Shown here piece by piece: positions 40,703 through 49,913 of a DNA stretch of 64,000 bases. The position numbers were made by a program, and so were the translations under genes. Every line of letters begins with the position of its first letter. Position 1 is the stretch's first letter. Source of the DNA: Solirubrobacterales bacterium (GTDB lineage: Bacteria > Actinomycetota > Thermoleophilia > Solirubrobacterales > Solirubrobacteraceae); contig JAFAYV010000009.1 in NCBI GenBank assembly GCA_019240115.1, positions 1 through 64,000 on the forward strand. Direction: 5' to 3'. Under the pieces are notes generated by a model. It saw only the letters and a list, made by a program, of their open reading frames with translations. It did not search any database and was not told the origin of the DNA.

Positions 40703-41640
40703 GCCGGCCACCCGCCGAGCACCCGCACCGCGCCATCGACGGCGACCAGGCGTGCCGCCAGCGCGTGCTCGTGCAGCCAGCCGGCCGCTTGCTCGCCGAG
40801 CACCAGGGCCGCTGTCGCGGCGATGTTCGCGCCCGTACAGCTGTCGGCGGCGACCGACGCCGTCCGCCACCAGGGCGCGACCGGCTCGCCGGTGAGCGGG
40901 TCAAGCACATGGTGACGCGCCCGGCCGGTGTGGCACCAGCGGCGCGTGAGCAGGCTCGACGTCGCCAGACCCCCAGAGGCGATCGTCACCACCTGTCCGG
41001 CGTCGGAGAGATCGCGGTGATCGTCGGTCACCCGCACCGCCCACCCGCCGACGGGCGCTGCTCCGGCGGTGGCGATGTCCCCGCCAAGCGAGACCAGGAC
41101 GCTGGCGCCGGTCGCTCGATGCGCCGACCGGGCGGCCCGGTCGGCGGCGAGCGCCTTGGCGGTGGCGCCGAGATCGAGGCGGACGTGCGCGGGGACGCGG
41201 ACCGCGGGCGGCTGGTCCCACAGCTCGATCCCGCGCCACGCCGGGACGCGCAGCGCAAGTGAGCCGTCCTCGTGCTTGTTGACCGCTTCGGCAGTGAGCA
41301 GCGGCGTCCCGGCGGGGACCGGCTGTAAGGCGGCCTGGTCGCGGTCGTAGCCGAGCTCGACGAGGCTGTCGCCGAGCGTCGGGTCAACCGCGCCGTTGGT
41401 GACCCGGGCGGCATCGACGGCGACTCGCAGCGCCTGGAGCAGGAGCGGCGAGACGTTGATCCGGGCGCCGTGGGCGCGGTTGAGCGCCGAAAGCTCGGAG
41501 TCGGCACGAAAGCGGCTCGCCGCGGCGTCGACGGCCGCGATCTCGCGTTCGGCGGCCGCCCGGGCGCGGGCGGCGGCGGCGTCGTCGGTGCGCAGCACCG
41601 CGGTGGTGCCGAGCGCCGACCATGTGTGCGTCGCGATCAC
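40699..41640 (-). CDS. apbE: FAD:protein FMN transferase (ApbE)
   Basis: Attaches FMN covalently to a Ser/Thr of a target protein using FAD. 313 residues. Signature stretches: TWSALGTTAVL at the N-terminus, SRFRADSELSALNRA, NGAVDPTLGDSLVELGYD, LDLGATAKALAADRAA, SLGGDIATAG and the Mg/FAD loop HHVLDPLTGEP. No lipoprotein signal is seen. It lies 26 bp after a small membrane-anchored protein ending in VVSGGS, a possible flavinylation acceptor, and overlaps the ferric-reductase-like gene by 4 bp. Confidence 0.92.
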   Translation of the reverse strand: MIATHTWSALGTTAVLRTDDAAAARARAAAEREIAAVDAAASRFRADSELSALNRAHGARINVSPLLLQALRVAVDAARVTNGAVDPTLGDSLVELGYDRDQAALQPVPAGTPLLTAEAVNKHEDGSLALRVPAWRGIELWDQPPAVRVPAHVRLDLGATAKALAADRAARSAHRATGASVLVSLGGDIATAGAAPVGGWAVRVTDDHRDLSDAGQVVTIASGGLATSSLLTRRWCHTGRARHHVLDPLTGEPVAPWWRTASVAADSCTGANIAATAALVLGEQAAGWLHEHALAARLVAVDGAVRVLGGWPA

Positions 41641-41666
41641 GAGGGGCGTCTCCGGCGGCGCCGCGG

Positions 41667-42122
41667 TCAGGAGCCGCCCGAGACGACTGGTGCCGGAGCG
41701 GAGGAGGGCGCGGAGGCTGCGGGAGCGGGAGGCGTCGACGGCGGAGCGACGACCGCTCCGTCGTGGGTGCCATCGGTGAAGCGGTGCGCCGAGCGGTTGC
41801 TCCGACGCACGGCGCGGTGCCGGCGGGGGCCGGCACGGCGCACGGCGCGGTGCCGCCGGGGGCCGGCCGCGGCCTGCCGCCGGCCTGCCGCGTCTCGGCG
41901 GTGTCGCGCGCCGATGGTCGTCGGGTGCCTTGCTGTCCTAGCGGTCGTCGGAGCGCGTGACGTCGAGGCCCGAGAGTGCCCCGGGAACGACCGGGCCGCG
42001 AAGGCCGCGAACAGTCCGGAGAGCGCAAGCGCGCCGACGGCGAGCAGCCGCCGGGCGTGGCGCAGCCTGCGCAGTGCTGCGTCACGCGCCGCCGACCGGG
42101 CGCTGATCGTCGACGAGCTCAT
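41667..42122 (-). CDS. Small membrane-anchored protein with low-complexity tail ending VVSGGS
   Basis: 151 residues. A basic N-terminus (ARDAALRRLRHARR) is followed by one hydrophobic segment LLAVGALALSGLFAAFAARSF (about 26-46). The tail is Arg/His/Pro/Ala-rich and includes a near-direct repeat (RRHRAVRRAGPRRHRAVRRS, from a roughly 30-bp DNA repeat near 41812-41870). It ends APSSAPAPVVSGGS. It is the first gene of the left-pointing apbE operon. The tail would face the cell exterior. The SGGS end recalls the S/T-G-A-S/T flavinylation motif, so it could be the ApbE substrate; this is inference. Part of the arginine-rich tail could reflect a frame problem. Confidence 0.6.
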   Translation of the reverse strand: MSSSTISARSAARDAALRRLRHARRLLAVGALALSGLFAAFAARSFPGHSRASTSRAPTTARTARHPTTIGARHRRDAAGRRQAAAGPRRHRAVRRAGPRRHRAVRRSNRSAHRFTDGTHDGAVVAPPSTPPAPAASAPSSAPAPVVSGGS

Positions 42123-42221
42123 GGGTTGCGAGGCTAAGGCCCACCCTAATCGGTCGGTGATCTCTCGATGAGAATCCTCTTCCCCTCACCTTGCGGGGCA
42201 GACGGGCCGTAGGATGGCGGC

Positions 42222-42902
42222 GTGGCGCGGGTCGTGCTCATCGAGGACGAGCCGGGCATCGTCGACTTCGTCACCCGGGGTCTCGCCGCTGCGGGCCACG
42301 AGGTCGCCTCCGCCAGCGACGGACAGACCGGCCAAGAGCTCGCCCTCGGCGAGCGGGTTGACCTCGTGGTGCTCGATCTCATGCTGCCGCGTCGCAGCGG
42401 CGATGAGGTGCTGCGCACGCTCGCCGACGCGCGGCCGGGATTGCCGGTGATCGTGCTCACCGCCCGGGGAGAGGTCCGCGACCGGGTGCAGGGCCTGCGC
42501 GCCGGCGCGGTCGATTACCTGGTCAAGCCGTTCGCGCTCGCCGAGCTCGAGGCGCGGGTCGGCACCCACCTGCGGGTGGCTCGCCAGACCCCGGCGACGG
42601 TCCTGCGCTCGGGACCGCTGCGGCTTGACCTGCTCACCCGCCAAGCGAGCCACGACGGCCACCCGGTCCGGCTGACCATCAAGGAGTTCGACCTGCTCGC
42701 ACACTTCATGCACAACCCCGGTGAGCTCCTCACCCGATCACAGATCCTGCGCGCCGTCTGGGGCTATCAGCACGATCCACAGACCAACGTCGTCGACGTC
42801 TACGTTGGCTATCTGCGCCGCAAGCTCGCCGGCGAGGGCCGCGCTCCGGTGCGCTTCACCGCCGTGCGCTCGCGCGGCTACCGCCTGGAGGCGTGCCCGT
42901 GA
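42222..42902 (+). CDS. OmpR-family response regulator
   Basis: 226 residues. Receiver domain with the acidic pair in IEDEP (8-12), phosphoacceptor Asp in LVVLDLMLP, Thr in VLTARGE and Lys in YLVKPF. Winged-helix output domain from about 125 with LTIKEFDLLAHFMHNPGELLTRSQILRAVWG and RFTAVRSRGYRL. Overlaps the kinase gene (GTGA), so the two form a pair. It diverges from the apbE operon across 100 bp and may regulate that operon. Confidence 0.95.
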   Translation: MARVVLIEDEPGIVDFVTRGLAAAGHEVASASDGQTGQELALGERVDLVVLDLMLPRRSGDEVLRTLADARPGLPVIVLTARGEVRDRVQGLRAGAVDYLVKPFALAELEARVGTHLRVARQTPATVLRSGPLRLDLLTRQASHDGHPVRLTIKEFDLLAHFMHNPGELLTRSQILRAVWGYQHDPQTNVVDVYVGYLRRKLAGEGRAPVRFTAVRSRGYRLEACP

Positions 42903-44392
42903 CCCGCGGCGCCAGCCTCCGTTGGCGGCTGGTCGTATGGGTGACCGGCGTCTTGCTGCTCGTGTGCGCGGTGACGTTCGTCGTCGTCTATGAGCAGACC
43001 GGCAGCGAGGCGAGAGCTCAGGTCGACTCAGACGTGCGCGACGATCTGAGCCAGCTGAGCGAGACGGCGCGCTCGCTGCCTGCCGCATCGCCGGTCGAGC
43101 TCGCCCGCCGCCTGCGCACGTACGTTCTCGCTCAGCCGTTCACCGGCTCCGCAGCCCTGCTGTTCGCCGTCGTTGTCGGCCACGGGACGGTGAGCAACCA
43201 CCCCGAGCTGTTCGGCGGTCGCCGGTCCGACGACGGCGAAACGGCCGTCGTGCAGAACCGCGAGAACGCCCAGGGGCGAGCGCTGCTCACCACTCCCACG
43301 GGCCTGCGCACCGACCCGGCGCCCGACATCGGACCGATCCGCCTGGACGCGCGCGTGATGAGCCTCGACGGTACCCAGGTCCGCCTTGGCGCCGCCGAGC
43401 CGCTGCTCAGCGTCACCCGGGCGCAGCGCTCGGTCGCCCGGGCTTTCCTCATCGCCGGAGCGCTCGCGCTCGCGCTCGTGCTCGTCGCCTCCTACCTCGC
43501 CGGCGCGGCCGTGTCGCGGCCGCTGCGCCGCCTGAGCCGGGTCGCGCGCCGCGTCGATGAGGGCGACCTGCACCCCCGGATGCACCTGCCGCCGTCGGCC
43601 GGCCGCGAGATCCGGGTGCTCGCCGAGTCGTTCAACCACATGCTCGACCGCCTCGCCGCCGCCTTTGAGCACCAGCGCGAGTTCGTCGCCGACGCCTCCC
43701 ACGAGCTGCGCACCCCGCTCACCGTGATCGGCGGCCAGCTGGAGGTGCTCGCCGCCCAGGACGCCCCCGCCCGCGAGGACGTCCAGCGGGTCGCCCGGAT
43801 CGTCGCCGCCGAGGTCGCGCGGACCTCGCGGCTGGTTGACGACCTGCTCGTCCTCGCCCGCTCCGAGCAGGCCGACTTCCTGCGCCTGGAGTCGATCAAC
43901 CTGCCCGACTACGTCACCGAGCTGTGGAGCGCGACGATCGTCGGGCACGAGCGGCGCTTCACGCTTAAGGGCGTCGCCGACGTCGAGGTCGTCGCCGACC
44001 CCGACCGGCTCGCCCAGGCACTGCGCAACCTGATCGTCAACGCGATCGCCCACACGACGGCGCCCGACGGGCTCGTCGCGCTCGAGGTGGAGTCGGCCGG
44101 CAGCGATGCACGCTTCACCGTCTGCGATGACGGCCCCGGGATCCCCGCCGCCGAGCGCGACCGGGTGTTCGAGCGCTTCCACCGAACCGACGCGGCGCGT
44201 GACCGCGCGACTGGCGGCGCGGGACTGGGACTCGCAATCGTCCGCGCGATCGCCGTCGCCCACGGTGGGTCCGCCCGCGCGCTCGCACCGCCGGCGGATA
44301 AGACCGGCGCCCGGCTGCGACTCGTCATCCCGGGCGTCGTGAGCCGGGCGCCGATGCGGACACTGGCCGGGGCGAGATCGATCGAAGGCTGA
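42899..44392 (+). CDS. Membrane sensor histidine kinase
   Basis: About 497 residues from GTG 42899 (GTG 42893 possible). First membrane helix LVVWVTGVLLLVCAVTFVVVY, an extracytoplasmic domain (about 35-180), a second helix AFLIAGALALALVLVASYLAGA, a HAMP linker (SRPLRRLSRVARRVDEGDL) and a HisKA box EFVADASHELRTPLTVI with the phosphorylated His. The ATPase domain has the N box LRNLIVNAIAHT, G1 DDGPGIP and G2 GAGLGLAIVRAIA. Paired with the upstream response regulator. Ligand unknown. Confidence 0.95.
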   Translation: MTRGASLRWRLVVWVTGVLLLVCAVTFVVVYEQTGSEARAQVDSDVRDDLSQLSETARSLPAASPVELARRLRTYVLAQPFTGSAALLFAVVVGHGTVSNHPELFGGRRSDDGETAVVQNRENAQGRALLTTPTGLRTDPAPDIGPIRLDARVMSLDGTQVRLGAAEPLLSVTRAQRSVARAFLIAGALALALVLVASYLAGAAVSRPLRRLSRVARRVDEGDLHPRMHLPPSAGREIRVLAESFNHMLDRLAAAFEHQREFVADASHELRTPLTVIGGQLEVLAAQDAPAREDVQRVARIVAAEVARTSRLVDDLLVLARSEQADFLRLESINLPDYVTELWSATIVGHERRFTLKGVADVEVVADPDRLAQALRNLIVNAIAHTTAPDGLVALEVESAGSDARFTVCDDGPGIPAAERDRVFERFHRTDAARDRATGGAGLGLAIVRAIAVAHGGSARALAPPADKTGARLRLVIPGVVSRAPMRTLAGARSIEG

Positions 44393-44570
44393 CTGTCCTG
44401 AGCGCCGCCAGGGAGCTCTCGGGTGCCGCGGGACTCGCGGACGGGGGCACCGCGGCCCGCGCGAGCATCCTCCGCGCTCCGCGCGTCCGAACCGGCGCCC
44501 GCGAACAGCTCGCGGAACACCGGCACGCAGGAGCCCGCCGCCTGGTGTTGAACCCGTCGCCAACGCCGAT

Positions 44571-45836
44571 ATGCAATCACCGAACCCGCGCCCAGCCGAT
44601 ACTCGAGGGCCTGAGCGAATCGGCCCACGGCCGCCGCTCGCCGTCGTGCAGCGCCCGATCGAGCACCCGCGGCATCGCACGCGCCGCCGGGCGCGCCAGC
44701 GCGCTCGAAGCCGCCTGCGCTTCCGCGTTCGCCGGATCGTCGCGCTGGTGGTGCTGCTGCTGAGCGCCGATGTGATTCTGTCGCTGGCCGGCGCCCTGGC
44801 TGCCCCGTCGAACACGCCCGCCGGGGTGCAGTTCGTGGAATGGCTTCGCAACAACGGGGCTGCCGGACTCGTCTCGAGCATCGAGGGCATCTACTACAGC
44901 CTCGACGCGCCCGCCACCGGCGGACCGGCGCTGACGCGGCTCCCGCACCTGGGCACCGCAGCGGTCCGCGGCGCCGGCGCCGCCACCGGCGGCTCGACTT
45001 CGCAGCAGTCGAGTCACCGGCCGCCGCCGATCGCGCCCGTGATCTCGCCGGCGCTGCCCGGGGAGGGCATCTGGCAGGGCACCGGCCTGACCGTCGGCGG
45101 AGCGCCCCCTGTCCTGGTGACGGCGTTCCGTCCCGACCCGGAGTACCCGCGGACGGTGGCCGGCGTGGCCTGGATCGACCGCAGCCGCACCGACGTGCAG
45201 CTCTATCCCGGCCGCTATGAGCCGCCGGACTCGGGAGCCGTGCAGGCACAGGTGCCGCCCTCGCTTCGCGGCCAGCTGGTCGCGACCTTCAACAGCGGCT
45301 TCAAGCTCGAGGACGGCCACGGCGGGTTCGTCGCCGCCGGCCACGAATACGCGCCGCTGCGCGAGGGCCAGGCCACCCTCGTCCGCTATCGCGACGGCAG
45401 CCTCAACGTTCGCACCTGGACGGGCAGCCCCCACCCCGGACCGGATGTCGAGTTCGCTCGCCAGAACCTCCCGCTGATCCTCGAAGGCGGCCGGCTCAAC
45501 CCGAGCCTGTCCAACGACTCAGTCTGGGGGCTGACGCTCGGCAACGCCGTGCGCGTCTGGCGCTCGGCCGTGGGCGTCGATGCCCGCGGGAACCTGATCT
45601 ACGCCGCCGCCGCCCTTCAGACCGCCCAGAGCCTGGCTCGCATCATGCAGCGGGCCGGCGCCGTCCGCGCGATGGAGCTCGACATCAACTACGAGTGGAC
45701 GACGTTCAACTTCTACGGGACCTGGGACGCCGGACAGGGACAGAAGCTGCTGCCCGGCATGAGCCGTTCCGCTGACCGCTATCTCTCGCCCGACGATCGG
45801 GACTTCTTCGCCGTCTACGCCCGGAGCGGGGGCTGA
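44571..45836 (+). CDS. Phosphodiester glycosidase (NAGPA-like) family membrane-anchored protein
   Basis: 421 residues. The long basic N-terminus (RHRTRRRARQRARSRLRF) is followed by one membrane helix (VRRIVALVVLLLSADVILSLAG, about 53-74), leaving a large extracytoplasmic part. From about 175 the NAGPA/DUF2233 fold is visible: LVATFNSGFKLEDGHGGFV, LPLILEGGRLNP, WRSAVGVDARGNLIYAAAAL and AVRAMELDINYEWTTF with the conserved acidic and Asn residues. Expected to act on a surface phosphodiester-linked sugar or glycan. ATG 44571 gives the complete membrane anchor. The 178-bp gap upstream shows no gene. Confidence 0.85.
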   Translation: MQSPNPRPADTRGPERIGPRPPLAVVQRPIEHPRHRTRRRARQRARSRLRFRVRRIVALVVLLLSADVILSLAGALAAPSNTPAGVQFVEWLRNNGAAGLVSSIEGIYYSLDAPATGGPALTRLPHLGTAAVRGAGAATGGSTSQQSSHRPPPIAPVISPALPGEGIWQGTGLTVGGAPPVLVTAFRPDPEYPRTVAGVAWIDRSRTDVQLYPGRYEPPDSGAVQAQVPPSLRGQLVATFNSGFKLEDGHGGFVAAGHEYAPLREGQATLVRYRDGSLNVRTWTGSPHPGPDVEFARQNLPLILEGGRLNPSLSNDSVWGLTLGNAVRVWRSAVGVDARGNLIYAAAALQTAQSLARIMQRAGAVRAMELDINYEWTTFNFYGTWDAGQGQKLLPGMSRSADRYLSPDDRDFFAVYARSGG

Positions 45837-45842
45837 TCGCCG

Positions 45843-46127
45843 ATGCCGGCGCTGGCCAAACGGAGATCTTCGGGCCAATCAGCGCTGGTCACGGTGCGAA
45901 ACCACCCGGTGCTCACCGATCTCGCGGTCGCCGCCGTGGTGACGGTCATCCTGTTGTCGCTGGCGTCGGGCCCGGCGATGGTCGGGATCGCATTGGTCGC
46001 GTTGGCGCTCGGCCGCGCCGGTACGCAGCTGCTGCGCCGGTACGTCGCGCACCGGCGCGCAGCACGGCGCACGGCGCTCGCGCGCTCGCGAGCGAACGGC
46101 ACGCGCGGGTCAGGCCTGCATCGGTGA
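45843..46127 (+). CDS. Small membrane protein of unknown function
   Basis: 94 residues, 6 bp after the NAGPA-like gene and so probably co-transcribed. One or two hydrophobic segments (LAVAAVVTVILLSLASGPAMVGIALVALAL in parts, about 27-56) flanked by basic ends (RRYVAHRRAARR). No recognised family. Confidence 0.6.
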   Translation: MPALAKRRSSGQSALVTVRNHPVLTDLAVAAVVTVILLSLASGPAMVGIALVALALGRAGTQLLRRYVAHRRAARRTALARSRANGTRGSGLHR

Positions 46128-46321
46128 GTCGGCGGCGCTCAGGCTGATCCGTGCTCAGCGTCGGAGCGGTCGGTCTGCGAGCGCGTTCCGACCCTTGACG
46201 ATCCGCAGCCGGACCCGTGGGCGCGGGACATGGGGTCATGACCCGTGTGTTCCGCTGCTCAGTCGCTTTCGTCGTGTCCGTTGGCATGCTTGCGGCGCTG
46301 AGGGGTCTTTACACTGGTTGG

Positions 46322-46795
46322 GTGAGTGTGGAGGCGGCGGGTGAGGCGCAGTTGCTCGCGCGGCTGCGGGCCGGTGATGAGCAGGCGTTTCGGGGCTTGG
46401 TGGGCCGTCATGATCGGGCGATGCGCCGGCTCGCGCGGTCGTTTGTGGCAAGCGCGGCGGTGGCTGACGAGGTGGTGCAGGAAACGTGGCTGGCGGTCAT
46501 TCAGGGGCTTGATGGCTTTGAGGGGCGCTCGTCGCTGAAGAGCTGGATGTTTCGGATCCTGGTCAACCGGGCGCAGACGCGGGGCGCGCGTGAGCAGCGC
46601 AGCACTCCGTTCTCTTCGCTTGCGCGGGAGGAGCCCGAGGAGGGGCCGACGGTCGATCCCGACCGGTTCTTGCCGTCCGGTCATCCGGTGGCCGGCTATT
46701 GGCCGTTGACCCCGAGCCGGTTCTTTGAGCTGCCCGAGGAGCGGTTGCTGGCCGCGGAGACCTCGCGCGTGGTGGCCGGGGCGATCGATCGTTGA
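46322..46795 (+). pseudogene. Truncated ECF sigma factor (region 2 only)
   Basis: From GTG 46322 the protein begins EAQLLARLRAGDEQAFRGLVGRHDRAMRRLAR (in parts), then VADEVVQETWLAVIQGLDGFEGRSSLKSWMFRILVNRA, clear sigma region 2. After the acidic linker (REEPEEGPTVDPDRF) it reaches ETSRVVAGAIDR and stops at 46793. Exactly there region 4 normally starts (AIDALP...). Region 4 is missing, and nothing like it follows in any frame. Probably inactivated by a deletion or frameshift; it might still bind core polymerase as a partial protein. Confidence 0.8.
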
Positions 46796-47189
46796 TTGAC
46801 GCGCGCCCCGGAGCAGCCCCGGGCGTGCCGCACGACGACGTTCCCGACCGCGCACGCCGACGACCGTGATCGAGAGCCCGCCCTGGTGATCGTCACCGGG
46901 GACGGGGCGGTATATCAACGCCTGCGACGCCGGAGATCCGGGCGGCCATAGTCACGTAAGGGCTCAAAACGTGATCCACTGCCGGACCGCCCGGATCGGG
47001 AGCCCAACGCGAAAGAAAGAATGCGTGGCCACTTGGATTCGCAAGACGACCCGCAGCCCTGCGAACCGGGCGAGCGCTCCTGCGACAGATGCCGAGGGCG
47101 TGGCGACATCCGTCCACCTGGGACTCGGGCAGAAAGCAGGCCTGTCCGCGGTGTCACGGAACTTCACAGCCATCGCGCTGGCGGCCCGC
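46796..47189. other. Non-coding stretch, no gene seen
   Basis: About 390 bp between the sigma-factor fragment and the antitoxin-like gene. Reading both strands I found only short frames without recognisable domains. Base composition near 47000-47060 is less GC-skewed (GAAAGAAAGAATGCG), consistent with decayed or intergenic DNA. Confidence 0.5.
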
Positions 47190-47390
47190 CTACGCCGCGC
47201 GCTGCTCGAGCTGGCTGTAGCGCTCGACGCTGACCAGCACGGCGCGCATCTGGTTTCTCTGGGTGAGCACGATCTTGTCGAGCTGGCCGTCGTCGAGCTG
47301 GTCGAGGAGGCGGTGCAGCTCGCGCATCGCCTCGCGGACGGTGGCCAGCTCGTGGTTTGAGACGCGCAGGCTGTCGGCCGGTAGGGGCAT
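47190..47390 (-). CDS. Phd/YefM-like antitoxin-type protein, no toxin partner
   Basis: 66 residues. VSNHELATVREAMRELHRLLDQLDDGQLDKIVLTQRNQMRAVLVSVERYSQLEQ, read in parts, matches the Phd/YefM pattern of an N-terminal dimer/DNA-binding half followed by a PRAVLVSVEDY-like strand-helix. No toxin gene follows on the same strand; the next 400 bp are empty. It diverges from the GHKL ATPase gene across 86 bp and might act as that gene's regulator. Confidence 0.65.
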   Translation of the reverse strand: MPLPADSLRVSNHELATVREAMRELHRLLDQLDDGQLDKIVLTQRNQMRAVLVSVERYSQLEQRAA

Positions 47391-47476
47391 CGTGGTTGGG
47401 AGGCTAGGGCCGGGATCGGACGGAACCGTCGCGAGCGTGTCGGTGTTCTGTCCGCGCGGTCGGCGACACTCAACGG

Positions 47477-49626
47477 GTGAGCGCGGTGGCGTTTGACAGC
47501 TCGGGGGTGCGCGTCGGCCGGGCGCGCGGTCGGTATTTCCGGGAGAACTTCGCGCAGGGCGGGGTGGATCTGGTGCAGATCATTCCCGAGCTGGTCACCA
47601 ACGCCGACGCGGCGATCGCTGCCTCGGGCCGCCCGAGCGGGCGGATCGTGCTCGCGTTCGCCGCGCCGGACCCCGAGCTGGTTCAGACGTGGCGGGCGCG
47701 GATGCGCGAGCTGCGCTCCCCGGCGCTGAGCGCGTGGCGGCATGAGCTGTCGTGCACCGACACGGCGAGGGCGTCGACGCCGACCTGGTCGACCAGCGCC
47801 TCGGCGCGCTGGGAGTGGCGCCGCCCAGCGCGGGGCAGCGCGGCCTGTTCGGCCGCGGGCTCAGAGACGTGTGGCTGGCCCAGGGCGCGGGGCGGATCGA
47901 GGGCATCCGCGACCGTCAGACGGTGGAGTCGTGGTTCTTTCCCGCGCCGGGCGATGACCCCTACGCGTTCTGTCATGTGATCGACCGACCGGCCAGCGCG
48001 CAGGACCGCGAGGCGCTCGGGGTGGCGGTGTCGGGCACACGGGTGACGGTGCCGCTGATCGCGGGACGGCTGCCGGCGCCGGGGCGGCTGCGCACGATCG
48101 TCGCGGGGCTGGTGCAGCTGCGCCCGATCCTCCGCGATCCCGCGCGGGAGGTCGTGCTCGAGCTCGAGGGCCGCACCCCCGAACTCGTCACCTACGCCGC
48201 CCCCGACCCCGATCCCGAACGGCCCGTGCTGTTTGACGATGAGGTCAAGGTGATGGCCGGGGTCACCGCCCGGATGGTGGTGCGCCGCTCGGTGGAGGCG
48301 CTGTCGCAGGGGTTCTCGCGCGCGACGCGCCGTGGGGGGCTGGTCGTCTGCTCGGGCCGCGCCGCGCACGAGACGACGCTGGCCTCGTGTGAGGGGCGCC
48401 CGGGCGCGCGGCACCTGTACGGCGAGGTGGTCTGCGAGGCGATCGAGGACCTGCAGCGCGCGGCGCTGGAAAAGCCCCGTCCCGAGCTGGTGGTGCGCGT
48501 GGATCGCTCGGGGCTCAACGAGCACCACCCGCTGGTCACCGCCCTCTACCAGGCGGTCGACCGGGTGCTGCGGCCGATCGTGGCCGCCGAGGAGCGCCGC
48601 GCCGGCGCGCACCTGATCGGCGCCCCCAAGGCGATCTCCGCCCGCGACCAGGTCGGCCTGCGAGCGCTCAATGAGCTGTTGCGCTCGGCGTTTGACCAGC
48701 CGGGCAGCACGGGCACTGAGCCCGGCGATCAGCCCGCGGCCACGCCGGCGGCCGAGGGGGCCGCCGACGATGTCGACGAGACCCCGGACCCGGAGGTCGA
48801 CGAGGTGGTCGACGGGCGTGAGCCGACGGTCGGCGAGGCCGCCGAGCCCGAGCCGCCCACGCCGCCGGCACGGGCGCTGTGGTTCAAGCAGTCCCCGGTG
48901 CGCCTGCACCCCGGGGAGCGGCGCACCGTCACCCTGCTGGCCGACCCCGCCCAGGTGCCGCCGGGCACGATGGTCGAGGCCGACTCAGACGCGGGCCTGA
49001 ACGTCACCCTGCGCACCGACACGATCCCGATGCCCGCCCGCCACGGCGCGTGCGCGATCGGGGTGACGGTCCGCGCGCGGGTGAGCGTCGAGCCCGGCAG
49101 CCGCCTGACGGTGGTCGCGGCCGCGGGCGCGCATGCCGCCGAGCTCGAGGTGCTGATCGTCCGCCACCGCGCCTCGGGCTGGGTGCGCGAGATCGCTCGC
49201 AAGGACCAGGACCAGCTCATCGAGGCCGAGTTTGACGCCGAGACCGGCATGGTCACCGTGTATGAGGGCCGCCGCGAGTTCCGCGCCCTGGAGCGCGCCG
49301 CGCGGCGCGCGGGCTACACCAAGAAGCGCGCGCCCGAGTACGTGCCGTTTCGGATGCTCGAGGTCGAGGCCGCCGCCAACGCCGTCTACGCGTGGGCCGC
49401 CGAGCAGGTGCTCGCCCGCCGGCTGCCCGAGGAGCGCCCCGCCGACCCCGCCGAGTACGCCGCCGCGGTCCGCGCCGAGCACCAGGCCCTGCGCCACACC
49501 GCCCACCACAAGCTCATGCACGCCTTCCTGGAAGACGAGATCTTCGACGGCCAGGTCCACCTGGCCAAGCCCGCCCGCCAATCCCGCGGCCGACAGCTGC
49601 GCCTCGTCGACGACGCCGACCGCTGA
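47477..49626 (+). pseudogene. GHKL (Hsp90/histidine-kinase-like) ATPase, interrupted by a frameshift
   Basis: Two frames make one protein of about 716 residues. Frame 1 (from GTG 47477) has the ATPase N box VQIIPELVTNADAAI and reaches ELSCTD. There a single missing base near 47761 throws it out of frame. Frame 2 (open from 47752 to 49626) continues GEGVDADLVDQRLGALG, the DxGxG box, then GLFGRGLRDVWLAQG (G2/lid), VESWFFPAPGDD and a central domain with RVDRSGLNEHHPLVTALY. An acidic linker (DVDETPDPEVDEVVDG) follows, then a beta-rich Ig-like domain (PVRLHPGERRTVTLLA), and a helical C-terminus with HKLMHAFLEDEIFDG. Resembles MORC/MutL-type ATPases found in prokaryotic conflict systems, but no nuclease is fused. 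Sequencing error or real pseudogene are both possible. Confidence 0.75.
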
Positions 49627-49913
49627 CCTGCGCTGCGCCGGTTGGCCGCGGGCGATCAAGCGGCCGGGAGGACGCGCCGTGTGATCTGGATGATCGAGGC
49701 CAGGACTCGCCCGCAGGGCACCTGAGACGCCGAGCTGATCACGGGCCGGGGGCGCCAGACGCGGTCACTCGTCGACGAGACACGCCGAGTCGGCGCCAGG
49801 CCCGGCCGGACGACCGGGTTGTCCTCGCCGCGGCGTGCTTGACGGTGATGCCGGCGTGGCTGGGCTCGAACGGCCAGTTCGAGGTCGCAGCTGCGGCGGC
49901 GTACGCTTCGCAC

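Noticed and set aside
42131-42150. IdeR/DtxR-like iron box between the apbE operon and the response regulator
   Set aside because: Only one half resembles the consensus (TTAGGGTGGGC on the minus strand); the other half does not match.
46289-46314. TTGCGG/TACACT promoter before the truncated sigma factor
   Set aside because: Spacing of about 14 bp is too short for a standard promoter.
46893-47117. Possible toxin partner of the Phd/YefM-like gene
   Set aside because: The short frame has no RelE, Doc or PIN features and looks like non-coding sequence.
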